Positions 7,901 to 16,215 of a DNA stretch of 16,256 bases are shown in pieces. Location: contig JAFSXH010000032.1 in NCBI GenBank assembly GCA_017444165.1, positions 1 to 16,256 on the forward strand, read 5' to 3'. Below the pieces are notes generated by a model that saw only the letters and a program-made list of their open reading frames with translations, was not told where the DNA came from and ran no database searches. The position numbers and the translations under genes are program-made. Position 1 is the stretch's first letter; each line of letters opens with the position of its first letter. The DNA is from a bacterium (GTDB lineage: Bacteria > Vulcanimicrobiota > Xenobia > Xenobiales > Xenobiaceae).

Positions 7901-10900
7901 CATATCAGCAAAATAGCATCTCTAACAACGTCCTAGTAGAGGCTTTTCGCACTATTCAGAATGGCTTGATAGCCATGCAAAACTTGCAGCAACAGACGGC
8001 TCAAGCTCACTTGCAATTTTTGCAAAGCCAGGAGCAGATTCAGCGTTCTCTGCAGGCTATAGTGGCTTCTCAACAATCTTTAGCCCAGTCGGCCATGCTT
8101 CCAGGGAGTCAGCCTATAGCTATTCAACCCCTCCCCGTACAGCCGATACAGTCTATTGTCCCGCAAGTTCAGCCGATACAGATCCCTCAGATGGCTCCAG
8201 TATCTCAGCCGATCTATCAGCCTATTCCCCAAGTGAATATTCCTCAAGCTCCTAAACCAGAGCCGATACCCGCCCCCATATCGAAGACCCCAGAGGTTCA
8301 GCCGCAGGCTCCTATAGCTAAATTACGCCTTCCCGAAAAGCCTAAAGAAGAGCCGATCCAAGATCCAACTGTGGCTGTGTTGTCCGTAGTCTCTCAAATG
8401 ACTGGTTATCCAGCAGAGATGTTGAACTTAGATATGAACTTAGAGAGCGATCTCGGTATCGACTCCATTAAGAGAGTAGAGATCCTTTCAGCCATTCAAA
8501 AGACCCTTCCTCAAGCCAAAGAGATAACGCCTGACGAGATAGGTTCTTTACAGACTTTGAAGCAGATAGTCGACAGATTGCAAGATGAGACTGCGACGGA
8601 GGCCACTTTACAGACCGCTTCTCAAGAGCAGAATAAACACGATGGATCAGTAATGGAATTGGTGACAAATATCGTAGCGGAGATGACTGGCTATCCTGTA
8701 GAGACCTTAAACCCAGACATGGATCTGGAGGGTGATCTCGGTATCGATTCTATTAAGAGAGTAGAGATCTTAGCCGCCATACAAAAGAAGCTCTCTAAGG
8801 CGGATAGTATCGACTCTTCAGAGATAGGTTCTCTGCACACTCTGCGCGATATTGTCAATAAATTATCTCCTGAGCAAAGAGCGCAAAAAGATCCAGGCAC
8901 TGGTTCTAACGCCTCGACGATCCTCAAGGTCATAGCCGATATGACTGGTTATCCTCTCGATACACTCAACGAGGAGATGGATCTGGAAAACGATCTCGGT
9001 ATCGACTCTATCAAGAGAGTAGAGATCCTCTCGGCCATTCAAAAGATCGTCCCTAGTGCTAAGAGCATCACTCCTGAAGAGTTGAGCAATTTGCGCACTA
9101 TAAAGGATATTATCAAGCGGCTCGATGATCACGGGCCAGATGATCCTCACACACCTACAGATCCAGGTGATCGCCCCCATAGAGATAAGGGGGATGATAA
9201 ACTAGCAAGTTACACCTCGGAAGCGGCCCCTGGGGGGGGGCCTTTGATGAGGAGGGCCTTATATTACGAAGATAGTCCAGCTCCGCAAAGTTCATTTCTA
9301 AGACCTTTACCAGGTCTTTATTTAATTTTAGAGGATAACCATTTAGCCGCAAGTTTACAAAAGACTTTGACAGAGCGTGGATTAGAGGCGAAGGTTATAT
9401 CTCCCACTCAAGCTATAGCTGGAGACTTCCCTTCAGAGAAACAGGCCGCTCTCATCGCCATAATGCCCCATGCACAGATAGAGACTTCTGAGGAATTACT
9501 CTCACATCGCCAAGAGAGCGAGGAGAGACTTAAAGGGCTATTTAGGGCAGTGCGCCAAAATTGCCGCTCCTGGAAAGAGAAAAAAGAAGAGCCACAACTC
9601 TTCATTACCGTAACTAGCCTAGATGGCCAGTTCGGTTCTACTGGCAGAGGTTTCCATCCTATAGAGGCTGGTCTGCACGGCTTAACTAAGGTTATCTCTC
9701 AAGAGTACCCTCAAGTTATCTGTCGCTCCTTCGATTTATCTCCGGAGCTAAAACCGACTGTAGCCGCCCAAAAGGTAGTTCAAGAACTGTTCATTAAGGG
9801 GAGCAACGAGGTAGGCTTTACGGAATCAGCCCGCTTCATACCCGTATTGAAAGAAGAGAAGGTAGACTTAAAGAGCTTGCAATCCTTGCCCGACGGTTCT
9901 GCCATAGTAGTCACAGGTGGAGCGCGCGGCGTTACGGCTAAATGTATCAAACTTTTAGCAAAGACGGGCAATTTTAGCTTTATCTTACTCGGACGTTCAC
10001 CCTTGCCTGGCAAAGAATCGAGTGTTACTGCCAATTTACAAGATCCCAAAGAGATCAAAGCCGCGTTGTACGCTCAGGCTAAGGCTAGAGGCGAAAATCT
10101 CAGCCCCAAAGTCTTGGAGAGTCTCTGTCGCAAGCTCATAGCCAATCGCGAAGTGAGTAAGAATATCGCCGATCTGCAAAGTTTAGGCTCAAAGGTTGAG
10201 TATATTTCTTTAGATGTGCAGGATGAGAGTGCGGTAAAGGTCACTGTAGACGAGCTGAAGGAAAAGTATCCCTCCATCGTCGGTTTGATCCACGGCGCGG
10301 GGGTACTGGCAGATCGCTACGTTGTCGATAAGACCGATCAACAATTTAACTCCGTATTCGATACGAAGATCCACGGCCTCTTCAATGTTTACGCCGCCCT
10401 GCAGGATCAGCCTCTGCGCTTCGTCCTCACCTTCTCTTCCGTTTCGGCCCGCTTCGGTCGTCCAGGTCAGAGTGATTACGCTATGGCTAACGAGGTTATG
10501 AACAAATTTACCCATCTGTTGTCCAGCTTCAAACCCGAAACTCGCTTCATAGCTATGGGTTGGGGCCCCTGGGAAGGTGGCATGGTCGATGACTCTCTGC
10601 GCCGCACCTTCGAAGAATTGGGAGTTGAGATCATCTCTCACGACAAAGGAGCAAGAGCTTTGGTCAATGAGGTGTTGAGTCCCAGCCGCCTCTCCCAAGA
10701 GTTGATTATGGGTTTAGGTTTCGATGTTCCCAAAGAGGAGAAGAGCTTTCTCACAACGTTAAATAAGGAAAAATACCCCTTTTTAGAGGATCACAAGTTA
10801 AATGGCAATGTAGTTGTGCCGATGGCCCTCATGATCGAATTGATCTCCCAGGCCTCAAATTATTGCTTCCCCCACTGCCATTTTCTAGGTTGCGACAATC

Positions 10901-11511
10901 TGCGAGTATTACAGCCGATAACCTTGCCAGCCGACATAGAAGAGAGTCAGATAGAGATAACCTTTAATGACACTCATTTCACCCTCAATCATGTCTTGAA
11001 TAACCAAGTAAAAAGATGTGTTACTGGAGAGATCGCTCTCTGTACCGATCCAGACCTTTGGCCCACCCCTCCCCAGTTAAAAAAAGAGCTTCCAGAGAAT
11101 AACGAACTAAATTTAGATATAAAGGATATTTACGCTAAATATCTCTTCCATGGCCCTTCACTTAGAGCTATCCACAGCTTGAAGCACTGCTCACCACGAG
11201 GTATCTTGGCCGAAGTTGAAGATAGCAGTAGCTCGCTCATCCTCCTCTTAGACTGCGCCTTGCAGACGGGTTTAATTTGGAGCGGCACTCAAAAAGACTG
11301 CTGTTCACTGCCGCTCTACGGCGGTTCTTATCGCCAGTATACAGACGAATTTCCCACTGAAGTGGAGATAGCTCTCCACCTGAATAATGTTGAGGGAAAT
11401 GAGATGCGAGGTGATCTCTTCTTGCTCAACAGAGAGCAAATTTTAGCTAGTTGGGAGGATGTCCACTGGATTATGAGCCCCTCCTTAGTAGATTCTTTTC
11501 ATAAAAAATAA
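4918..11511 (+). CDS. pfaA: PfaA/Pfa2-like synthase subunit: KS-MAT-ACP-ACP-ACP-KR-DH
   Basis: The 2197-residue iterative type I synthase subunit starts at GTG. Domains in order: KS (about 8-468; Cys213 in DAACASS, His348 in EAHGTGT, His388 in KSQIGH); malonyl-CoA:ACP transacylase (about 572-870; FPGQGSQ, Ser671 in GHSYGE, His775); a Gln-rich helical segment (about 1003-1058) and a Pro/Gln-rich linker with QPI repeats (about 1062-1134); three ACPs (about 1151-1223, 1243-1317, 1332-1403) with LGIDS serines 1183, 1278 and 1364; a KR with its N-terminal structural half (about 1480-1925; TGGARG at 1666-1671, Ser1841, Tyr1854, Asn1858); and a PKS-type DH (about 1940-2190; His1959 in HxxxGxxxxP, Asp2112/Gln2116 in DxxxQ). 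All catalytic residues are present. Three ACPs is fewer than the five or so typical of EPA/DHA synthases. A nine-G run at 9232-9240 lies between ACP3 and KR. The lipid product cannot be predicted. Confidence 0.94.
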   Translation: MSSHPNNTANVPIAIIGMGCLFPKANDRQSFWHILRTGTDCIEPVPSTHWSVNDLYDGDHSSPDRTYAKMGGFLDSYPFDPTEFNIPPSALEATDTSQLLGLVGAKAALEDAGYGAGGKEVPKDRTGVILGVTGALEMVIPLGARLGHPRWRKALAEAGIDKKTSEKIIADIADSYVSWQENSFPGLLGNVVAGRIANRLDLHGTNCAVDAACASSLAAVHLAVSELQAGQADMILTGGTDTFNDIFMFTCFSKTPALSSSGKIAPFSEDCDGTLLGEGIGVLVLKRLEDAERDKDRIYAVIKGMGSSSDGNSGAIYAPSSPGQALALERAYKDSQVDPKTIEVIEAHGTGTKVGDVVEFEALNKVYSEAQVPLNSCALGTVKSQIGHTKASAGAASLCKATFSLFHKVILPTLNVNRPNPKLNIEETPFYLNTKIRPWLSSKDHPRRAGVSSFGFGGSNFHVVLEEYNSQRLQPAWDGSVQIWAFSANSRSELVASLYSAAKTVSYESAYKAQLSRHNFSEKDPFRALAVTSAKDYADKLKELAQAIEENKEDSLPEDLYFGDKNSELGKVAFLFPGQGSQYTNMGSELFSIFPEALQTLETAQEVLSPEQAPGNFIFPKPRFTENEEAENLKALTDTKIAQPSLGAVESSMAAVLERFGVVPQAMAGHSYGELVALQRSGVYEQKDLFTLSALRGRLMAAGDDGRGAMSAVSTSLETIEEIVAQVGQGLVLANRNHPTQGVISGTKEAVAEAEKICKGRKIIAKRLQVSAAFHSSLLESAHAPFLEALKKTEFKEPAVPVYANISGKPYGEDSQTNRQMLADQLLNSVRFIDIIDNMYQEGFRTFVEIGPKTVLTGLVKKILAGREGHILATDGRKGGGELKCLAQVLAQLAALGYAVRLTQWEENIREPRAKRMVVPICGANYRTPNKKAPAPWSDPAEPVENYQPVKFVSDNPPQNPAPSTPPELGPVEFTSETPITKTTTRPSTVTDRSPYQQNSISNNVLVEAFRTIQNGLIAMQNLQQQTAQAHLQFLQSQEQIQRSLQAIVASQQSLAQSAMLPGSQPIAIQPLPVQPIQSIVPQVQPIQIPQMAPVSQPIYQPIPQVNIPQAPKPEPIPAPISKTPEVQPQAPIAKLRLPEKPKEEPIQDPTVAVLSVVSQMTGYPAEMLNLDMNLESDLGIDSIKRVEILSAIQKTLPQAKEITPDEIGSLQTLKQIVDRLQDETATEATLQTASQEQNKHDGSVMELVTNIVAEMTGYPVETLNPDMDLEGDLGIDSIKRVEILAAIQKKLSKADSIDSSEIGSLHTLRDIVNKLSPEQRAQKDPGTGSNASTILKVIADMTGYPLDTLNEEMDLENDLGIDSIKRVEILSAIQKIVPSAKSITPEELSNLRTIKDIIKRLDDHGPDDPHTPTDPGDRPHRDKGDDKLASYTSEAAPGGGPLMRRALYYEDSPAPQSSFLRPLPGLYLILEDNHLAASLQKTLTERGLEAKVISPTQAIAGDFPSEKQAALIAIMPHAQIETSEELLSHRQESEERLKGLFRAVRQNCRSWKEKKEEPQLFITVTSLDGQFGSTGRGFHPIEAGLHGLTKVISQEYPQVICRSFDLSPELKPTVAAQKVVQELFIKGSNEVGFTESARFIPVLKEEKVDLKSLQSLPDGSAIVVTGGARGVTAKCIKLLAKTGNFSFILLGRSPLPGKESSVTANLQDPKEIKAALYAQAKARGENLSPKVLESLCRKLIANREVSKNIADLQSLGSKVEYISLDVQDESAVKVTVDELKEKYPSIVGLIHGAGVLADRYVVDKTDQQFNSVFDTKIHGLFNVYAALQDQPLRFVLTFSSVSARFGRPGQSDYAMANEVMNKFTHLLSSFKPETRFIAMGWGPWEGGMVDDSLRRTFEELGVEIISHDKGARALVNEVLSPSRLSQELIMGLGFDVPKEEKSFLTTLNKEKYPFLEDHKLNGNVVVPMALMIELISQASNYCFPHCHFLGCDNLRVLQPITLPADIEESQIEITFNDTHFTLNHVLNNQVKRCVTGEIALCTDPDLWPTPPQLKKELPENNELNLDIKDIYAKYLFHGPSLRAIHSLKHCSPRGILAEVEDSSSSLILLLDCALQTGLIWSGTQKDCCSLPLYGGSYRQYTDEFPTEVEIALHLNNVEGNEMRGDLFLLNREQILASWEDVHWIMSPSLVDSFHKK
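8398..9027 (+). repeat. triplicated acyl carrier protein module
   Basis: Three tandem copies begin with ATGACTGG at 8398, 8683 and 8941 (spacings 285 and 258 bases) and encode MTGYP...DLGIDSIKRVEIL. The core GATCTCGGTATCGA and the following AAGAGAGTAGAGATC are identical at DNA level in all three, while the inter-ACP linkers differ in length and sequence. The pattern indicates descent by internal duplication. Identical synonymous codons in the core may reflect recent duplication or gene conversion. Each serine is a predicted phosphopantetheine attachment site. Confidence 0.85.
9232..9240 (+). repeat. G9 homopolymer inside the synthase gene
   Basis: Nine consecutive G follow CCT and encode Gly-Gly-Gly in the flexible linker between ACP3 and the KR. 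With eight G the frame runs GGC CTT TGA and stops at once. With ten G it stops at a TAG about a dozen codons further on. Either slip would leave a protein with KS, MAT and three ACPs but no KR or DH. It could be a phase-variable tract or simply an error-prone stretch. Confidence 0.8.
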
Positions 11512-11523
11512 TTAGGATTATCT

Positions 11524-14500
11524 ATGTCAACCACTAATCAAGATATAGCCATCGTCGGTTTAGGTCTCCACTTTCCAGGTGCACATAATGAAGAAGAATA
11601 CTTTCAACGTCTCCAGGAGGCTAGAGATTTAGCAGAGCTCGTCCACCCTGATCGTTGGGGTATTGAGCCTAGTGATTACCTCGATCCAGAAGGTAAAAAA
11701 GACAAAGTTCGCACTTTACGCGGCTATTTTTTACACGATCTGCCTATAGTTGAAGATCTCGACCCTCAATTAGATCCCGTTTTCCATCTAGCCTTAGATA
11801 CCGCCAGACAGACCATTAGATCGGTAAAAGACTTGCACGGAGAGAGAGCGGGCCTAATTATGGCCGCGATTGCTCTGCCTACAGATACGACCTCTTCTCT
11901 GACTGAAGAGACTCTAGGCAACCAATTTGTCCACAATTTAGCCTCTATAATGGCGACCCCCTTAGAGCCGCTCTCAGAATCCTCTACCATTTCAAATAAG
12001 ATCAAGGCTTGCAACAATTCTCCCGTAGGTTTACCCGCCCAGTTGGTGGCTCACAAGTTGGGCTTAGCGTTGGGAGGGTATACGATAGATGCGGCCTGTG
12101 CCTCTTCATTAGTGGCTATCGAGTTGGCTTGCCAAGAGTTGAGGAGCGGACGCGCTCAGACAATGTTGGCGGGCGGTCTATCTCGTCCTAGTTGTCTCTA
12201 CACCCAGATGGGCTTCTCCGCTCTGCACGCCCTCTCTCCCAGCGGCGTCTGTTCACCCTTCGATGAAAAAGCCGACGGTTTAATGGTCGGTGAGGGTTGC
12301 GGCCTAGTCGTCCTCAAGCGTTTGGAGACAGCTCTAGAGGATGGAGATGAAATTTACGCCGTTATCAAGGCTACGGGACTTTCCAACGATATTGAAGGCA
12401 GTCTCGTGGCCCCTTCCAGTGAAGGTCAGTTACGATCACTACATGAGGCTTACAAATTAGCAGATCTGAAACCTTGGGATCTCGATCTAATTGAGTGTCA
12501 CGGCACTGGAACTCCCGTAGGTGACAAAATTGAGTTGAACAGTTTGAAGCAGTTGTGGCAAGAGGCTCCTTCAGGGAAGAAGTGCCAACTGCGCTCTGTC
12601 AAATCGATGATCGGCCATCTGCTGACAGCGGCGGGAGCTTCTGGTTTGATTAGGGTTCTCCTCAATCTCAAACACGAGGTAATTACCCCTCAAGTCAACT
12701 TCAACAGTCACTTAGAGAGTGAACATTTTGAGATACTCTCCCAACCTAAAGCCTGGCCCAAAGGTCTCCAGCCTCGCCGTGCGGCTGTGAGCGGTTTTGG
12801 CTTCGGCGGTATAAATGCCCACTTGATCTTGCAAGATTACGTAACTGCGCCTCAAACGTCTCCTAAAGTGGAACCAATTGCTGAAGAGGAAGGCGTAGCC
12901 GTTATCGGTATCGCCTGCCATTTGGGCAATTGTCAAAACTGGCCCGAATTTGCTCAGGCTATCTTAAATGGAGATAAGATCACCGCTGAGATCGATAATT
13001 TCCAACTCCCCATAGGTAAATTCCGCATACCACCTGTAGATGTTCCCAAAATTTTAACTCAGCAGTCACTCCTCCTAGATGTAGCCGCTCAGGCTATGGA
13101 GGATGCCGATCTGCCCCTGCGCCAGAGGAGAGAGCGAGCCGCCGCCTACGTGGGCATAACTCTCGATCTCGATTCGACTAATTTCAACCTGCGCTGGAAG
13201 TTACAAGAGAAGGGAAGGATTTGGGCTCGGAGATTGGGCTTAGATCCTCAAGAGACCGATCAGTGGTTAGAATCGCTTAAAGAAGAGATCTCTCCCGCTC
13301 TGGACGCTACACGGACGATAGGAGCCTTGGGAAGCATCGCCGCCAGCAGAGTAGCTAGAGAGTTGCAGTTCGGAGGCTGTTCTTTTGCCGTCTCTGCACA
13401 AGAACTCTCTGGCTTTAATTCTCTGCAAATTGCTGTAGATGCCCTCCTGAACAAACGCCAGGATCTCGCTTTAGTAGGAACGATAGATCTCCAGAGTGAT
13501 CCTAGATATACAGAGAACCACCTCAATGAGTACTCCGCTTATGCAGATAACGCTTGCTGTCTGGTTCTCAAACGATTCAGCGAAGCTCAACGAGATGGCA
13601 ATCACATCTACGCCGTTATTAAAGGATTGGCCCAAGGTGACGACCTCGCCCAAAGTTTACATAGTGCCTCTAGCAGGGCTAATGTCGATACGAACAAGAT
13701 CAGCTATTTAGAGTGCGATCCTCAGACGGATCTTGAAAGTCTGCGCCCCGTTTTGGATGTGGGGAATCTGCCTCTCTGCCTAGGCAATATAGAAAATGTG
13801 GCCGCCCACTGTGGAGCTTCCAACTTCTTAGCCTCGCTCCTCAAGACTATCATCTGTTTAGATCAGGAATTTTGGCCCGCTACTGGCACGTTGAAGACTT
13901 CCGAGCTAACCGATACCCGCTTCGTCACTAGCCCCCACTCCGTCTATTGGTTTAGAAACCGCGCCGATGGCCCCAGAACGGCCGCCGTCTGTGCTGAAGC
14001 CTATCCTCAGCAGTACTCGACCGTCATCCTTCAAGGTTGTGATTCTACTAATTATAAGTGCCGTGTGCATCTAAAAAATAAGGTCAATGTTTGGGTCAAT
14101 TTAGCCTCTTCTCCCGCTGATCTGAAACTTCGCCTGCAGAGGTTACGGGATGAATTGAGGAACAATCAGCTCGATCCTTACCAGTGGTACAAGGAACAGA
14201 AAGAAGCTCGCCTAGCTCTAGTCATAGTTGAGGATTTATCTGTCGCTTCCAATTTAGCAGAAGACATAGAAGCGGCCCTCCGACATCTCGAAGAGACTCC
14301 TCAAAACGATCTGTACACTAACACTATCTTCTACACCCCTAATCCTCTAGCCCCCAAAGGCAGAACAGCCTTCGTATATCCAGGATCGGGAGCTAACTTC
14401 TTAGGTTTAGGCCGAGAATTTGCTCTAAGTTTCCCAGAGATTATGCACAATTTAGACAGCGAAAATCTCTACATGGCTGGTGAATTTGCCGCTCAATACA

Positions 14501-16215
14501 ATCAGCCTTTCCGCTTCTCTTGGTCTGAAGGTTGGAAGAGAGAGGCCCTAGAGAATTTGACTAGCGATACCCATCATATGATGTCTAGTCAGGTCAGTTT
14601 CGGCATGTTGACCACGGATATTTTACGCTATCTCGGTCTAGAGCCTCAAGCGGCTATAGGTTACAGTCTAGGCGAGTCCTCGGCTCTCTTCTCTTTGCGC
14701 GCTTGGCCCGAAAGAGACAAGATGTATCTGCGCTTGGAAGGATCTGATCTCTTCAGACGACAGCTATCTGGCCCTTGTCTGGCCGCTCGTCAAGCTTGGC
14801 ATTTGGCAGAGAATGAAGAGTTCACCTGGCAAGCTGGTGTTATTCCGTTATCCAGCGAGGTAGTAAAAGAAGCTATCGCCCAAGTTCCCCAGACCCGACT
14901 ATTGATCGTCAATACAGACAGCGAGTGTGTAGTCGGCGGCACGGCCCAAAGTTTGGATAAGCTCTGCAAACTTCTCAAATCTAAGATCATTAAGGTTTCG
15001 GGAGTAGATACCGTCCACTGCGATCTCTTAGGGCCAGTGAGAGACCGCTATTGGCAGATGCACTACTTGCCATGCCGTCCTCTCGAAGGGGTAGATTTTT
15101 ACAGCGGCCATAAGCATTGCTCCTATCCCCTAACTTCGGAGAATATAGCCGACTCTATCGCCTCCCACGGTCTCTACGGCTTCGATTACACTAAGACTAT
15201 TCGCCAAGCCTGGAATGATGGAGTGCGCATCTTCTTAGAATTGGGCCCTGGTTCTAGTTGTACACGCATGATCAAGCGAATCTTGGCAGATAAACCACAT
15301 TACGCCATAAGTTTGAGTCAGAAGGGACGCTCCGAGTCGCTAACTTTAGCCCAACTATTGGCAGGTACTTTCAGTCAGGGACTCCGTCCCAACCTTCCTC
15401 CACATTTTGGACAGTTAGAAAGGGAGATAGATAATTTGCCTCCAGAAAAATCAGTGGAAGAGCCAGCAGAAGCTGTTCAGGTAAAGACAGCAGTGCCTAT
15501 TCCAGATACCACTGCAAGTGTACAGAATCTATTGATAAACTTAGCTCAAAATTCCCAGCTCAACCACAGCCAGTGGTTGAACTTCGTAAATTACAGCAGT
15601 CAGGCAATAGAAAGTCTGTTAACTAACCAAGCTAAACTTTTGCAAAGTTTAAGCGGTCTCAATCTGCTCGTTGCAGATGAGTTGCCCAATAACGGAGCCA
15701 CTTACACCCACAAGCTGAACGATATAGAGATGACAACCGAGGGAGGTTATGTCTGTGGTTACAAGCCCAATTTAGCTCCTCCAGGACAAAAAGTATTTTT
15801 AGATCGTCAAGGCTGTTTGCAATTTGCTACAGGTAAGATCGGCGAAGTTTTAGGAGAGAAATTTGCCCTTATCGACAATTACTCCACTCGAGTTCGCCTG
15901 CCAGCCGAACCTCTGATGTTAGTAGACAGAATTTTAGAGGTAGAAGGTGAACCTCTCTCGTTAGGCTCAGGGCGGGTCGTCACCGAGCATGATGTTGTCG
16001 AGGGCATGTGGTATCTAGACGGCAATAGAGCTCCCGTCTTCATATCGGTAGAAGCTGGTCAAGACTATCTCTTCCTGTGCAGTTATCTAGGCATCGATCT
16101 CAAGGCCAAAGGAGAGAGAGTCTACCGTCTCTTGGATGCCAATGTAGTCTTCCATCGCGGTCTGCCCCAACCAGGTGAGACTATCATTATGATATACGTA
16201 TCAAACGCTTTATAA
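11524..16215 (+). CDS. pfaC: PfaC/Pfa3-like synthase subunit: KS-CLF-AT(PfaB type)-FabA-like DH, frame broken near the 3' end
   Basis: The 1563-residue open frame starts at ATG after AGGA (11514-11517), 12 bases beyond the previous stop. Domains in order: an active KS (about 6-440; Cys192 in DAACASS, His326 in ECHGTGT, His365 in KSMIGH); a KS-like chain length factor (about 457-840) that has lost the Cys (Glu627 in SAQELSG) and both histidines; an acyltransferase (about 945-1250; YPGSG, Ser1048 in GYSLGES, His1165) resembling the separate PfaB acyltransferase of marine bacteria; a linker; and the first half of a FabA-like hotdog dehydratase (from about 1440; RLPAEPLMLVDRI, VEAGQ, GERVYRLLDA). 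The last ten or so codons (ETIIMIYVSNAL) do not fit the family, and the expected sequence continues in another frame, so this stop is probably not the natural end. Intact relatives carry a second DH and sometimes an acylglycerolphosphate acyltransferase domain afterwards. Confidence 0.9.
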   Translation: MSTTNQDIAIVGLGLHFPGAHNEEEYFQRLQEARDLAELVHPDRWGIEPSDYLDPEGKKDKVRTLRGYFLHDLPIVEDLDPQLDPVFHLALDTARQTIRSVKDLHGERAGLIMAAIALPTDTTSSLTEETLGNQFVHNLASIMATPLEPLSESSTISNKIKACNNSPVGLPAQLVAHKLGLALGGYTIDAACASSLVAIELACQELRSGRAQTMLAGGLSRPSCLYTQMGFSALHALSPSGVCSPFDEKADGLMVGEGCGLVVLKRLETALEDGDEIYAVIKATGLSNDIEGSLVAPSSEGQLRSLHEAYKLADLKPWDLDLIECHGTGTPVGDKIELNSLKQLWQEAPSGKKCQLRSVKSMIGHLLTAAGASGLIRVLLNLKHEVITPQVNFNSHLESEHFEILSQPKAWPKGLQPRRAAVSGFGFGGINAHLILQDYVTAPQTSPKVEPIAEEEGVAVIGIACHLGNCQNWPEFAQAILNGDKITAEIDNFQLPIGKFRIPPVDVPKILTQQSLLLDVAAQAMEDADLPLRQRRERAAAYVGITLDLDSTNFNLRWKLQEKGRIWARRLGLDPQETDQWLESLKEEISPALDATRTIGALGSIAASRVARELQFGGCSFAVSAQELSGFNSLQIAVDALLNKRQDLALVGTIDLQSDPRYTENHLNEYSAYADNACCLVLKRFSEAQRDGNHIYAVIKGLAQGDDLAQSLHSASSRANVDTNKISYLECDPQTDLESLRPVLDVGNLPLCLGNIENVAAHCGASNFLASLLKTIICLDQEFWPATGTLKTSELTDTRFVTSPHSVYWFRNRADGPRTAAVCAEAYPQQYSTVILQGCDSTNYKCRVHLKNKVNVWVNLASSPADLKLRLQRLRDELRNNQLDPYQWYKEQKEARLALVIVEDLSVASNLAEDIEAALRHLEETPQNDLYTNTIFYTPNPLAPKGRTAFVYPGSGANFLGLGREFALSFPEIMHNLDSENLYMAGEFAAQYNQPFRFSWSEGWKREALENLTSDTHHMMSSQVSFGMLTTDILRYLGLEPQAAIGYSLGESSALFSLRAWPERDKMYLRLEGSDLFRRQLSGPCLAARQAWHLAENEEFTWQAGVIPLSSEVVKEAIAQVPQTRLLIVNTDSECVVGGTAQSLDKLCKLLKSKIIKVSGVDTVHCDLLGPVRDRYWQMHYLPCRPLEGVDFYSGHKHCSYPLTSENIADSIASHGLYGFDYTKTIRQAWNDGVRIFLELGPGSSCTRMIKRILADKPHYAISLSQKGRSESLTLAQLLAGTFSQGLRPNLPPHFGQLEREIDNLPPEKSVEEPAEAVQVKTAVPIPDTTASVQNLLINLAQNSQLNHSQWLNFVNYSSQAIESLLTNQAKLLQSLSGLNLLVADELPNNGATYTHKLNDIEMTTEGGYVCGYKPNLAPPGQKVFLDRQGCLQFATGKIGEVLGEKFALIDNYSTRVRLPAEPLMLVDRILEVEGEPLSLGSGRVVTEHDVVEGMWYLDGNRAPVFISVEAGQDYLFLCSYLGIDLKAKGERVYRLLDANVVFHRGLPQPGETIIMIYVSNAL

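Noticed and set aside
10210..10698. Minus-strand open frame of 162 codons inside the KR region
   Set aside because: It is opposite the KR catalytic motif of the synthase; no family resemblance.
16183..16191. Programmed ribosomal frameshift as the explanation of the broken third gene
   Set aside because: There is no slippery heptamer or homopolymer at the site, and a simple missing base explains the break.
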